Shown piece by piece: positions 7,864-15,500 of a stretch of DNA of 64,000 nucleotides. The notes beneath the pieces are model-generated. The model had not been told where the DNA came from. It was given only the letters and a program-made list of their open reading frames with translations, and searched no databases. Made by a program: the position numbers and the translations under genes. Every line of letters begins with the position of its first letter. Position 1 is the stretch's first letter. Source of the stretch: Halorhabdus sp. CBA1104 (GTDB lineage Archaea > Halobacteriota > Halobacteria > Halobacteriales > Haloarculaceae); assembly GCF_009690625.1 (NCBI RefSeq), contig NZ_CP033878.1:1054001-1118000 (forward strand). The letters are read 5' to 3'.

Positions 7864-8292
7864 ATGAGCATTCGCGAGGACGTCCCACCGGATACCATCG
7901 GCGTCGAACTGACCGAGGAGGGGGTCGTCGTCGAGTATCTCGACGGCCGGGAGGCGTTCTATCACGGCGTTCCCACTCGCAAAGAGGCGTCAGTCACGAC
8001 TGCTCCAGGCAAGCAGGCCCACGTCCTCGTGACCGACGAGTCCGAAAGTCAGGGCGTCCTCGTCTACGTCAACGATCGCGTCACGCACGAAGACATCCTC
8101 GAATCGAGCGGTGTCGGTCGCGTCCTGCTCGATCCGGGCGAAACGACGACGGTCTTCCCAGGCGTCAAAGCGACGAGTGAGGCCCATCGCGTCCACGTCG
8201 ATGTAGACTTCGAGACCGTCGATGGGCGCGTGTTCGTCTTCGAGGAGGACGAAATGGGCGAACGTGCCTTCGAAGTCACCCCTGGCGAGTAA
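7864..8292 (+). CDS. Haloarchaeal conserved protein, DUF5796-like
   Basis: A 142-residue soluble acidic protein. The pattern YxDGRExFYHGVP near residues 25-37 and the central VLVTDESESQGVLVYVNDRVTHEDILESSG (only partly quoted by key residues V-L-V-T-D and G-V-G-R-V-L-L-D) match, from memory, a family confined to haloarchaea and labelled DUF5796. No catalytic motif or metal site is visible and the function is unknown. It is divergent from the shikimate kinase operon and starts at ATG 7864; the 21 codons before it lie inside that promoter. Confidence 0.75.
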   Translation: MSIREDVPPDTIGVELTEEGVVVEYLDGREAFYHGVPTRKEASVTTAPGKQAHVLVTDESESQGVLVYVNDRVTHEDILESSGVGRVLLDPGETTTVFPGVKATSEAHRVHVDVDFETVDGRVFVFEEDEMGERAFEVTPGE

Positions 8293-8293
8293 G

Positions 8294-8428
8294 TTACTGG
8301 ATATACGACGGCTCCTCGGCGTCGCACGTGTCCTCGTGCTGGCGAGCGTCTGCCTGCTCGTCGAACAACATCCCACACTGCTCGCATTGATACCACGTCA
8401 TATCATCGCGTTGGGTTGTCTGGACCAT
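8294..8428 (-). CDS. Small zinc-finger protein, 44 aa (DUF7128-like)
   Basis: A short gene encoding a single C-x2-C zinc half-site (WYQCEQCGMLFDEQADARQH) followed by H-x3-C (HEDTC), i.e. a C2HC/C2H2-like finger. Such very small zinc-binding proteins are abundant in haloarchaea; the pattern resembles the family labelled DUF7128. A TATA-like AATAAATG (8451-8458, opposite strand) sits 23-30 nt before the ATG, supporting a real leaderless gene. It converges with the DUF5796-like gene with one base between them. Role unknown; a regulatory or protein-binding function is the usual guess. Confidence 0.75.
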   Translation of the reverse strand: MVQTTQRDDMTWYQCEQCGMLFDEQADARQHEDTCDAEEPSYIQ

Positions 8429-8450
8429 GTATGATCGTCCGAGGGCCGTG

Positions 8451-8458
8451 AATAAATG
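8451..8458 (-). promoter_or_regulatory. TATA box of the 44-aa zinc-finger gene
   Basis: CATTTATT on the minus strand, 23-30 nt before the ATG at 8428. Confidence 0.55.
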
Positions 8459-8550
8459 CGTTTTCGTGCCATGGCCTACCGTGCCACAAGACGGTGCTGA
8501 GCAGCCGGGACGGGGAGAATTCTCAAGGGCAGGACGGTGCTACTGGCGCT

Positions 8551-10656
8551 ATGGTCGCTGTTGAGCAGGGGATCGACGTCAGTGTCGAGGGGGCACACAA
8601 GCGCGATGCCGGCCGTGGAATCGCCCGACTCCCCGAGTCCGTTCGGGATCGACTGAGTGTGTTGAGCGGGGATTCAGTCCTCATCGAGGGCGAACGGACG
8701 ACGGTCGCGAAAGTCTGGCCGGCGGATAGTGACGGCGAATACGTGCGGATCGACGCCGACACCAGACAGAACGCCGAGGTCACGATCGGCTCGACGGTCA
8801 CACTCCGGGCAGCCGATCTCGACGCGGCAAACCGGGTGAAGCTTCGGCCGATCGATGCGAGCGTCGAGGGGAACGCTGGCGGATCGATCGGTGAGCGACT
8901 CAGAAACAAGCCAGTTAGTGACGGTGATCGGGTCACCGTGCCCGAACTCGGCTCTTTCAGTGTGGCCGACGTCGATCCGGCCGGAACGGTCAGAATCGAA
9001 GCCGACACCACCGTCCGCATCGGCCAACCGGTCGAATCCGATCCAACCGAATCAAGTAACGACGAGCAATCGACGGCGGCAGAGTCGACTGGATCCCAGG
9101 GCGTCACCTACGAGGACATCGGTGGCCTCGACGACGAACTCGACCGGATCAGAGAGATGATCGAACTGCCGCTGTCCGACCCGGACGTCTTCGATCGTCT
9201 CGGCATCACGCCGCCGAAGGGCGTCCTCCTGTATGGGCTGCCCGGGACCGGCAAAACGCTGATCGCGAAAGCAGTCGCCAACGAGGTCGATGCGTACTTC
9301 GAATCCATCTCCGGGCCGGAAATCGTCTCGAAGTACAAAGGCGAGAGCGAACAGCAACTGAGAGAAGCCTTCGAGCGGGCCGAGGCCAACGCCCCTTCGA
9401 TCCTGTTTGTCGACGAAATCGACTCGATCGCCGGCACGCGCGACGAAGACAGCGACATGGAGAATCGTGTCGTCGCACAGTTGCTCACGTTACTTGACGG
9501 CCTCGAAGAGCGCGGCCGGGTCGCAGTCGTCGGTGCGACAAATCGCGTCGATACCGTCGATCCAGCCCTCCGGCGTGGCGGGCGCTTCGACCGGGAAATC
9601 GAGATCGGCGTCCCAGACCAACCCGGTCGCCGCGAGATTCTGGAGGTTCACACCCGCGGCATGCCCCTGGGTGAAGACGTAGATCTGGACACACTTGCAG
9701 GGACGATGCACGGGTTCGTCGGAGCCGACGTCGCGGCGGTCGCAACTGAGGCCGCGATGGCTGCGCTCCGGCGACAACGAGACGAGCCCGAAGTCAGGCG
9801 CGCGGACTTCGACCGTGCGCTGGCCAGCGTCGACCCCTCTGGGATGCGCGAATACGTCGCCGAGTCACCGACAGTCGACTTCAGTGACGTGGGCGGCCTC
9901 GAAGACGCGAAGGCGACGCTCGAAGAGGCCGCCGAGTGGCCCCTAAAGTACGGCCCGCTGTTCGAGGCGACCAACACCGACCCGCCGTCGGGGATCCTCC
10001 TGTATGGGCCGCCAGGGACGGGCAAGACGCTACTTTCGCGGGCACTCGCCGGCGAAACTGGTGTCAACTTTATTCGGGTTGCTGGCCCCGAACTACTGGA
10101 TCGATACGTCGGCGAGAGTGAGCAAGCCGTCCGTGAAGTCTTCGAGCGAGCGCGCCAGACCGCACCCGCGATCGTCTTCCTCGACGAAATCGACGCGATC
10201 GCGTCCCAACGTGGTGGCGGCCACGAGGTGACCGAGCGTGTCGTCTCTCAGTTGCTGACGGAACTTGACACCGCCGCCGAAGACCCGAATCTCGTCGTCC
10301 TCGCGGCGACGAATCGGCGCGACGCGCTCGATTCCGCACTGTTGCGTCCCGGGCGACTGGAGTCTCACGTCGAAGTACCACCACCGGATACCGAGGCCAG
10401 GCACGCAATTCTCACCGTCCACGCCGAGGGGAAGCCACTCGGCGAATCGGTCGACCTCGAGGAGATCGCCACCGGGACAGACGGGTACTCGGGTGCCGAT
10501 CTGGCAGCCGTTCTCCGCGAGGCCTCACTCACAGCGATCCGGGAAATAGCCGACGACCACGACCCAGACGCTGGCAACGACTTGGCTGACGACGTGACGA
10601 TTACCCAAGCCCACCTTCAGACAGCGTGTGATCACGTCGATCCGTCTGGCCAGTGA
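8551..10656 (+). CDS. CDC48/VAT-type AAA ATPase with two ATPase rings
   Basis: A 701-residue unfoldase/segregase of the CDC48 (p97, VAT) group. Order: N-domain with double-psi barrel (residues about 1-175), D1 with Walker A GLPGTGKT near 229 (Leu replaces the usual Pro) and Walker B ILFVDEIDSIA, D2 with Walker A GPPGTGKT near 486 and Walker B IVFLDEIDAIA. Both domains carry the second region of homology with ATNR. There is no C-terminal HbYX motif (the end is HVDPSGQ), so docking on the proteasome by that route is not obvious. The start is uncertain: the frame is open from 8494 and I prefer the Met at 8551. It is shorter than most archaeal CDC48 proteins (about 740). Confidence 0.88.
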   Translation: MVAVEQGIDVSVEGAHKRDAGRGIARLPESVRDRLSVLSGDSVLIEGERTTVAKVWPADSDGEYVRIDADTRQNAEVTIGSTVTLRAADLDAANRVKLRPIDASVEGNAGGSIGERLRNKPVSDGDRVTVPELGSFSVADVDPAGTVRIEADTTVRIGQPVESDPTESSNDEQSTAAESTGSQGVTYEDIGGLDDELDRIREMIELPLSDPDVFDRLGITPPKGVLLYGLPGTGKTLIAKAVANEVDAYFESISGPEIVSKYKGESEQQLREAFERAEANAPSILFVDEIDSIAGTRDEDSDMENRVVAQLLTLLDGLEERGRVAVVGATNRVDTVDPALRRGGRFDREIEIGVPDQPGRREILEVHTRGMPLGEDVDLDTLAGTMHGFVGADVAAVATEAAMAALRRQRDEPEVRRADFDRALASVDPSGMREYVAESPTVDFSDVGGLEDAKATLEEAAEWPLKYGPLFEATNTDPPSGILLYGPPGTGKTLLSRALAGETGVNFIRVAGPELLDRYVGESEQAVREVFERARQTAPAIVFLDEIDAIASQRGGGHEVTERVVSQLLTELDTAAEDPNLVVLAATNRRDALDSALLRPGRLESHVEVPPPDTEARHAILTVHAEGKPLGESVDLEEIATGTDGYSGADLAAVLREASLTAIREIADDHDPDAGNDLADDVTITQAHLQTACDHVDPSGQ

Positions 10657-11026
10657 CTACGGCACAGACAGCTGTGAGACGTCACATAGCGGCGCGGAAA
10701 GACGACGTTGGGGGTAGGCCAGCGCGGCGACGAAGAGAGGACGGGACTGGATGTCCAGGACGTGGGATCAGTCGTCCGGACGGGAGCTTCAGGCCGGTTG
10801 CGTGGTCGGATCTTTGTGCCGGGATGACGAGAAAAGCGTCGTGCCGGCAGTGAGACATTTGTCACTGTCGAATATAAATCCCCGTATGACGGACAGTCTT
10901 GACTCAGGTGTGTACCACGGCCCGCAGTCTGCAAACGTGGGAAAGGCGCGCTGACCCGACCGATATCGCGTAGATTGTGACTCTCGACGACTCCCGGCTC
11001 GCTGCCGAGTCGAATGGGTGGCCGGA
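10657..11026. other. 370-bp intergenic region with an orphan promoter
   Basis: No convincing gene lies between the AAA ATPase stop and the convergent SRPBCC gene. It holds an inverted repeat (10848-10867) and a TATA-like box (10871-10879). A 22-codon frame at 10886 starts upstream of the expected transcription start and is not supported. Confidence 0.5.
10848..10879 (+). promoter_or_regulatory. Inverted repeat plus TATA-like box, no assigned gene
   Basis: Arms CAGTGA and TCACTG (10848-10853, 10862-10867; 8-nt loop) lie directly before AATATAAAT (10871-10879). This is the position of an operator or activator site next to a core promoter, yet no gene follows on this strand before the convergent gene. 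It may drive a small RNA. Confidence 0.4.
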
Positions 11027-11455
11027 TTATGACTCGCCGTCGAGATACGCACGGAGCCCGGCTTCGAGATTGTCGAACTCCGCTTCGAGGTTGTCCCGGA
11101 AGAACCGTTCGATGCCGGGGATCCGGCCTTCGACCGTGAAGTGGTTGGTGAGTCGGGTCCCGGTCTCGGTCGCTTCGAGTTCGTGTTCGCCCACCACGCG
11201 CATCGCTCGTGAGCGGCCGATGAACTTGACAAACTCCGGTGGTCGTCGTTCGACATCTTCAGTCTCGATAGCGATGGTCTGATCGATCACCGGGATCGGC
11301 AACGAGAGATGCCACGTAGCACTCCCATCACCATCGACTTCGAAGTCATCGACGACACTCACGTGACGTGCGCGGTATTTCGGATCGGCGATGAATGTCC
11401 ACACGTCCGCCGGCTTGGCTGGCACATCGAGCACCCGCTCCAGGCGAATCGCCAT
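11027..11455 (-). CDS. SRPBCC (START/polyketide cyclase-like) family protein
   Basis: A 142-residue single-domain protein of the SRPBCC hydrophobic-ligand-binding fold. The start fits the fold (MAIRLERVLDVPAKPADVW, then FIADPKYRARH), and the end carries the long C-terminal helix (RFFRDNLEAEFDNLEAGLRAYL). Members bind lipids, polyketides or act as CoxG-like membrane-associated proteins; the ligand cannot be predicted here. The start is set at ATG 11455; the frame runs on to 11536 but those residues are not typical of the fold. Confidence 0.8.
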   Translation of the reverse strand: MAIRLERVLDVPAKPADVWTFIADPKYRARHVSVVDDFEVDGDGSATWHLSLPIPVIDQTIAIETEDVERRPPEFVKFIGRSRAMRVVGEHELEATETGTRLTNHFTVEGRIPGIERFFRDNLEAEFDNLEAGLRAYLDGES

Positions 11456-11490
11456 AGGCCTAGTCCGGGCGCGGACGGCAAAACCCGCCG

Positions 11491-11715
11491 CTAGCTGCGA
11501 GTGACGCGCCAGGTTGTCGAACGGGTACGCCCCCACTTCTCGATATCGACCTCGTCGGCCTTTTCGGCGAGTGTCGGGAGCCGGACGCCCACCTGTTTAG
11601 CCGAGAGGCCGATACTCTCGGCGATTCCTTTCGCCCGGAAGTACCCTTCGCCACCGCCGACACGGTCCCGAAGGTACTCGAGGATAGCGCGTTCTTCGTC
11701 ACTAAACTCCGCCAT
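11491..11715 (-). CDS. Small winged-helix DNA-binding protein (DUF7123-like)
   Basis: A 74-residue protein with a helix-turn-helix of winged type: ERAILEYLRDRV as helix 1, then FRAKGIAESIGLSAKQVGVRL as helices 2 and 3, and a C-terminal beta-wing (WGRTRSTTWRV). It matches small haloarchaeal putative regulators known as DUF7123. A TATA-like CTTTTATCG lies 24-32 nt before the ATG (11739-11747 on the opposite strand). Targets are unknown. Confidence 0.75.
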   Translation of the reverse strand: MAEFSDEERAILEYLRDRVGGGEGYFRAKGIAESIGLSAKQVGVRLPTLAEKADEVDIEKWGRTRSTTWRVTRS

Positions 11716-11738
11716 AGAAGAGAATAGGCCGTCCAGCG

Positions 11739-11747
11739 ATAAAAGCT
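11739..11747 (-). promoter_or_regulatory. TATA box of the DUF7123-like gene
   Basis: CTTTTATCG read on the minus strand, 24-32 nt before the start codon, leaderless spacing. Confidence 0.5.
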
Positions 11748-11754
11748 CGTCCGT

Positions 11755-11937
11755 TCAGGCGTAGACGTGCCCAGCGGCGACCGCCAGTGAGCCGGCCCCG
11801 ACGGCTACGGCAAAGCCCAGGCCGGCGAGGAGATGATCTTCGGCACCGAGTCCCATCGTCAGTGCGCCCGCCAATGCGAGAACGACGAACAGAACCGTCA
11901 ACCCGATGCCTTTCTCAGACGCGTTGGACGCGGCCAT
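11755..11937 (-). CDS. Small haloarchaeal membrane protein, 60 aa
   Basis: Sixty residues with two predicted membrane helices: IGLTVLFVVLALAGALTMGLG (residues about 11-31, partly quoted) and LAGLGFAVAVGAGSLAVAAGHV near the C-terminus. The start at ATG 11937 (MAASNASEKG) follows a weak A/T-rich box; a longer frame to 11997 would overlap the stop of the PhoU-like gene. Similar 60-residue two-helix proteins are common in haloarchaea; no function is known. Confidence 0.65.
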   Translation of the reverse strand: MAASNASEKGIGLTVLFVVLALAGALTMGLGAEDHLLAGLGFAVAVGAGSLAVAAGHVYA

Positions 11938-11993
11938 ATCCGTTCGATCGTCCGGAACTGGCTTGTAAGTTTGCCTGCCGGCGAGGGGGCCGT

Positions 11994-13028
11994 TCACCCG
12001 ATGGTCACGTGCTCGGACTGGTCTTTCAACGCGAGGTTCGTGGCAATTTCGGCGTTCCGGACGGCATACTGGGCCGTCTCTTGGAGTGCAACGAGCACTT
12101 CTCGAACGGCGAGTAGATCCTCGTTGCTCATCTCGGCCAGGCCATCGAGCAAGTCGTCTTCGAGGGCATCGATCTCACGAAACTGTTCGCGGACGTCGAT
12201 AGCCGTCGTGTGGTCGCGATCGATCGCCGCCTGCACGGCCAGTTCAGTCAGGTCGTCGACCTGCTCGGTGAGATCCCGAATCCGCTCCATGGTGTCGGCA
12301 TCGACGCTGAGACTGTGCCCTTCTGCTTCCATTGCGATATCTGCGATGTCTTCAGCGTTGTCCGCGATCAGTTCCAGATTCTTCGCGATCGACCGGTACC
12401 CGATCAGCGGGAAGCTATCGTCCAGGCCGATCGCCTGAGCAAAGTTCGGATTCTGGTAGGCGGTAAAGATCAGTCGCAACACGAGGACGAAAATCTTGTT
12501 GGCCTGTCGTTCCCGGTTGAGCGCCCGCTGGGCAAGATCCGGATTCCCGTGGGCGAGGGCTTTGACGGCCTCGTTTCGCATCGTCGAGCCCGTACTCTCT
12601 AGGCGTTCGAGCAGGGTATCCAGCGTGAAGTCACTCGGGTCGACCGAGCAGCGAATCGAGATGCGCTCGGGCGTCTCCTCGATCACGCCAAGGCCCATCA
12701 GCTGTGTCTCGGCGGTGTAGACGGCGTTGATGTGGGAACTGGCCAACGTCTCGCCCTCGTCGGCCTCGACGTTGATGACCCGGCGACCGAGGACGTACTG
12801 GGCGACGATCGCCCGCTCGACCGCATCAGCGTCCAGCGACGAGGCAGCAATCGTGGCCTCTGAGTCTCCCGAGGAAACGGAATCCGGAAGCACGGTCAGG
12901 GTTCCGTTATCACCGACACGAAGCGACAGCTCGTCACCTTTCTGGACGTCGGTGTCGCTCGTCCAGGCCGCCGGAAGTGTCATCGCCAGCGTCGATGGAC
13001 CGAGTTGCTGGACTTTCCGTGTATCCAT
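11994..13028 (-). CDS. PhoU-domain protein with N-terminal SpoVT/AbrB-like domain
   Basis: A 344-residue protein. Residues 1-50 (TRKVQQLGPSTLAMTLPAAW, then KGDELSL) form a swapped-hairpin AbrB-type domain, and residues about 115-335 are PhoU-like helices with the acidic repeats that bind metal clusters (LIADNAEDIADIAMEAEG). This fusion is the haloarchaeal phosphate-uptake regulator type, thought to signal phosphate status or to regulate transcription; it does not lie next to pst genes here. The start is set at ATG 13028 (MDTRKVQQ), with CTTAAG 21-28 nt upstream; five more codons are open. Confidence 0.85.
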   Translation of the reverse strand: MDTRKVQQLGPSTLAMTLPAAWTSDTDVQKGDELSLRVGDNGTLTVLPDSVSSGDSEATIAASSLDADAVERAIVAQYVLGRRVINVEADEGETLASSHINAVYTAETQLMGLGVIEETPERISIRCSVDPSDFTLDTLLERLESTGSTMRNEAVKALAHGNPDLAQRALNRERQANKIFVLVLRLIFTAYQNPNFAQAIGLDDSFPLIGYRSIAKNLELIADNAEDIADIAMEAEGHSLSVDADTMERIRDLTEQVDDLTELAVQAAIDRDHTTAIDVREQFREIDALEDDLLDGLAEMSNEDLLAVREVLVALQETAQYAVRNAEIATNLALKDQSEHVTIG

Positions 13029-13188
13029 ACTCGGTGTAGGCATCCCTATGGCCTTAAGTTTGTGAGTAGCATCCGGATGTCCTAAAGTACGATCTGAGAT
13101 CTATTAGGGACCGCCCCTGCTGACTCGAAGAGTAGACCCAGTTTCCGACCGTGCTCGGTCCGGCCGAGCACGGAGGCCTGAGCCACGC

Positions 13189-14268
13189 TCAGACGAGCTG
13201 CAGAAACCGACGTTCGCGTCGCCCGACGCGGACGCGCTGCCAGCCACGAAGCGTCTCGTCGAGGTCCGGATCGCCCGTGTCGACGCGTAGCACGCCCAGC
13301 CCGTCCAGCTTCCGGCGCGAGGCAACGATCTCGACGTCACACTCTCGAAGGACAGCCGGCGAGAGCTGTTGGTTTCCTCGTCCGAAGACGAATCCCTGGC
13401 CGCCGATCGGTGAGACGATCACGACGTTGCGATCCCCGAGTGCATCGAGGATTGCCGACTGGCCGCCATCGGCAACGAGTACCTCGCCGTCCCGCCAGAC
13501 ATCGACGCCGAGTGGTGACGGGTCGATCCCAAGCTGTCGTTCGATTTCCCCGACGGTGCTGCCAGGCCCGAAGACGTACGTGGTCCCCGAGTCGACTTCC
13601 TGGGCGACGCCCGCTGCAAGCGTTTCGACGCTCCCGCCGGCTCGTTCTTTCGGTGACTGGCGCAACTCCGCGACCGGCGTCAACGCGGTGGTCTGCAGTT
13701 CGGGGACGACAGCCCCGTCTCGGAAAGCGTCCTCGTCGAGATCTTGCAGGTCGGCTCGCTCGACCCGCTGGAAAGTCGCTGCAATCTCGCCGGCGGCCTC
13801 GGGATCGACGGCGAAGACCCCCGAGTAGACTTTCACTCCAGCCGGAACGCCGAGCATCGGCACGTCGGCTTCGAGCCCTGCGAGGGTCTGGGCCACGTCG
13901 ACGGCAGTGCCGTCACCACCGACAAAGAGGATTACGTCGACCCCGGCAGCCACAAACGCTGCCACGGCTCGGCGTGTATCCGCCACTGACGTCGCGCTGA
14001 TGTCTGCCGACGGGCCTGCTGCTGGGCGGGAGGCGACGACTGGCTCGAAGCCGGCTTTGCGTGCCACGTCGGCCCCCATCACCCCTCCGACAGTGATCAC
14101 GTCCACCTCGTGAGCAGCCAGTCCGTCGAGTGCTCGCCGGGCACGATCCGGTGCCCGAGGTGTGGCGCCGCGTTCGCGGGCGTCGGCGACTTTCCCGTCG
14201 GTCCCTTTCAACCCGACACGGCCACCCAAGCCGGCGATCGGGTTGATCAGGAAGCCGACGCGTCGCAT
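13189..14268 (-). CDS. ATP-NAD kinase family protein
   Basis: A 359-residue protein of the NAD kinase/diacylglycerol kinase-like fold. The nucleotide-binding GGDGT motif is at about residues 117-121 (ILFVGGDGTAVDV), preceded by MRRVGFLINPIAGLGGRVGLKGTDG, the signature start of the COG3199-like archaeal/bacterial branch. That branch is distinct from the NAD kinase that makes NADP; its substrate is not established. The start at 14268 is preferred over 14286 because MRRVGFLINP begins the conserved block. It lies 49 bp downstream of the aldo/keto reductase gene on the same strand. Confidence 0.82.
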   Translation of the reverse strand: MRRVGFLINPIAGLGGRVGLKGTDGKVADARERGATPRAPDRARRALDGLAAHEVDVITVGGVMGADVARKAGFEPVVASRPAAGPSADISATSVADTRRAVAAFVAAGVDVILFVGGDGTAVDVAQTLAGLEADVPMLGVPAGVKVYSGVFAVDPEAAGEIAATFQRVERADLQDLDEDAFRDGAVVPELQTTALTPVAELRQSPKERAGGSVETLAAGVAQEVDSGTTYVFGPGSTVGEIERQLGIDPSPLGVDVWRDGEVLVADGGQSAILDALGDRNVVIVSPIGGQGFVFGRGNQQLSPAVLRECDVEIVASRRKLDGLGVLRVDTGDPDLDETLRGWQRVRVGRRERRFLQLV

Positions 14269-14317
14269 CGAGTAGACGTACGGCAATCAGTCAGAAAAGC
14301 ACGGGGGTTACCGGCGG

Positions 14318-15121
14318 TTACTCGTTCCAGGGGGCCACGTCGAAGTCGAGGTGGCGATCCTCGCGCTCGATTCCGTCGATCGTCGCGACGTCTTCGTCGT
14401 CGAGTTCGAGAGCGAGACTCTCGAAATTGTCGCGGATGTGGCCCTCACTGGTGGCTTTCGGGATCGTGGACACACCCTTCTCGCGCAGCCACGCGAGACT
14501 GACCTGGGCCGGACTGACGTCGTGTTTCTCGGCCACCTCGACGACTTCCGGCACGTCGAAGACGTCGCCCCGAGCCAGCGGGGAGTAGGCGACGAGCGTG
14601 TAATCGTGTTCGTCGGCGTGGGCGCGGAGCGCATCCTGCTGGAGCAGTGGGTGCATCTCGACTTGGTTCGCGAACAGTGGCGCATCGAGGACTTCCAGGG
14701 CCGTCTCGACGTTGAACGGCTCGAAGTTTGAGACGCCGACGTTCCGGATGAGACCCTCGTCGTACAGCTCGTCGTAGGCGGGCAGCGTGTCCGCGGGATC
14801 GTAGTCGCCGGTCGGCCAGTGGACGTACAGCAGGTCGACGTACTCGACGCCGAGCCGGTCGAGGCTATTGTGTGCCGTCTCGATGACGCCGTCGTAGCTC
14901 AGACTCGTCGAGGAAGCGTGGACTTTCGTCGCCAGGAAGATCTCCTCCCGGTCGACGGCAGCTTGTGCGATCCCCTCACCGACGGCTTCCTCGTTGCCGT
15001 AGATCTCGGCCGTGTCGATGTGCCGATACCCCGTTTCCAGGGCCGTCCGGACACTCTCTGCACACTGGGCGGGATCCTCGTTCTGCCAGGTCCCGAGTCC
15101 GATGTCTGGTAGTTCCGTCAT
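14318..15121 (-). CDS. Aldo/keto reductase
   Basis: A 267-residue TIM-barrel oxidoreductase using NADPH. The catalytic tetrad is complete: Asp36, Tyr41 (HIDTAEIYGNE), Lys66 (LATKVHA) and His101 (YVHWP). The cofactor end includes IPKATS and the helix HIRDNFESL, as in 2,5-diketo-D-gluconate reductase-like enzymes. Physiological substrate unknown; sugar-derived carbonyls or aldehydes are likely. It may be in an operon with the NAD kinase-like gene 49 bp downstream. Confidence 0.9.
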   Translation of the reverse strand: MTELPDIGLGTWQNEDPAQCAESVRTALETGYRHIDTAEIYGNEEAVGEGIAQAAVDREEIFLATKVHASSTSLSYDGVIETAHNSLDRLGVEYVDLLYVHWPTGDYDPADTLPAYDELYDEGLIRNVGVSNFEPFNVETALEVLDAPLFANQVEMHPLLQQDALRAHADEHDYTLVAYSPLARGDVFDVPEVVEVAEKHDVSPAQVSLAWLREKGVSTIPKATSEGHIRDNFESLALELDDEDVATIDGIEREDRHLDFDVAPWNE

Positions 15122-15248
15122 GTCTCACGCATGGTCGGGGGACGGTTTGGGTGTTTCTATCTACGGCGAGAAATTACGTCACAAATTGCCTGCTGTGCCA
15201 CATTCGGCGAAGCGAACGCGTTACTCGTCTTCGTGGGCTTGGTCAAAC

Positions 15249-15282
15249 TCGAAGTCCATGCTGTGCTCGGACATCGAGACAC
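15249..15282. repeat. Imperfect direct repeat, copy 1
   Basis: 34 bp beginning TCGAAGTCC and ending GAGACAC, matching 15418-15451 at 29 of 34 positions by eye. A shorter third piece (TCGAAGTCTCGCTG) lies at about 15333. Confidence 0.55.
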
Positions 15283-15417
15283 TGGAAGACTCGCTCGCTT
15301 CGCTCACGGATCACTTTGTTTTCCGTTCCCATCGAAGTCTCGCTGCAGTCGGTATCAGTTCGGCCGTCTTCCGAGCCGCCAAAAGGTCGCCAGATTCGGG
15401 TTAGGCGTCTTCGCCTA

Positions 15418-15451
15418 TCGAAGTCCTCGCTATGCTCGGACGCCGAGACAC
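15418..15451. repeat. Imperfect direct repeat, copy 2
   Basis: Second copy of the 34-bp repeat, in the same orientation, 169 bp after the first, ending 49 bases before the dnaK stop codon. Confidence 0.55.
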
Positions 15452-15500
15452 CGCAAGTCGGAGATTCGCGAGCCCGAGACGAAGACGACTCGCACTCGGT

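Larger units (their letters stand above)
15122..15500. other. 379-bp repeat-bearing spacer between the aldo/keto reductase and dnaK genes
   Basis: No gene with normal haloarchaeal composition is seen. It contains an imperfect direct repeat, a palindromic CTCGCTTCGCTC patch (15293-15305), and on the minus strand a 17- to 27-codon acidic frame ending at 15221. That frame's TAA and final codons resemble the end of dnaK (TTACTCGTCTTCG on the plus strand at 15221 and again at 15501). It may be the decayed remains of a duplicated 3' end. Confidence 0.45.

Noticed and set aside
10886-10954. 22-codon frame after the orphan TATA box
   Set aside because: The ATG is only about 7 bases from the box, upstream of the expected transcription start.
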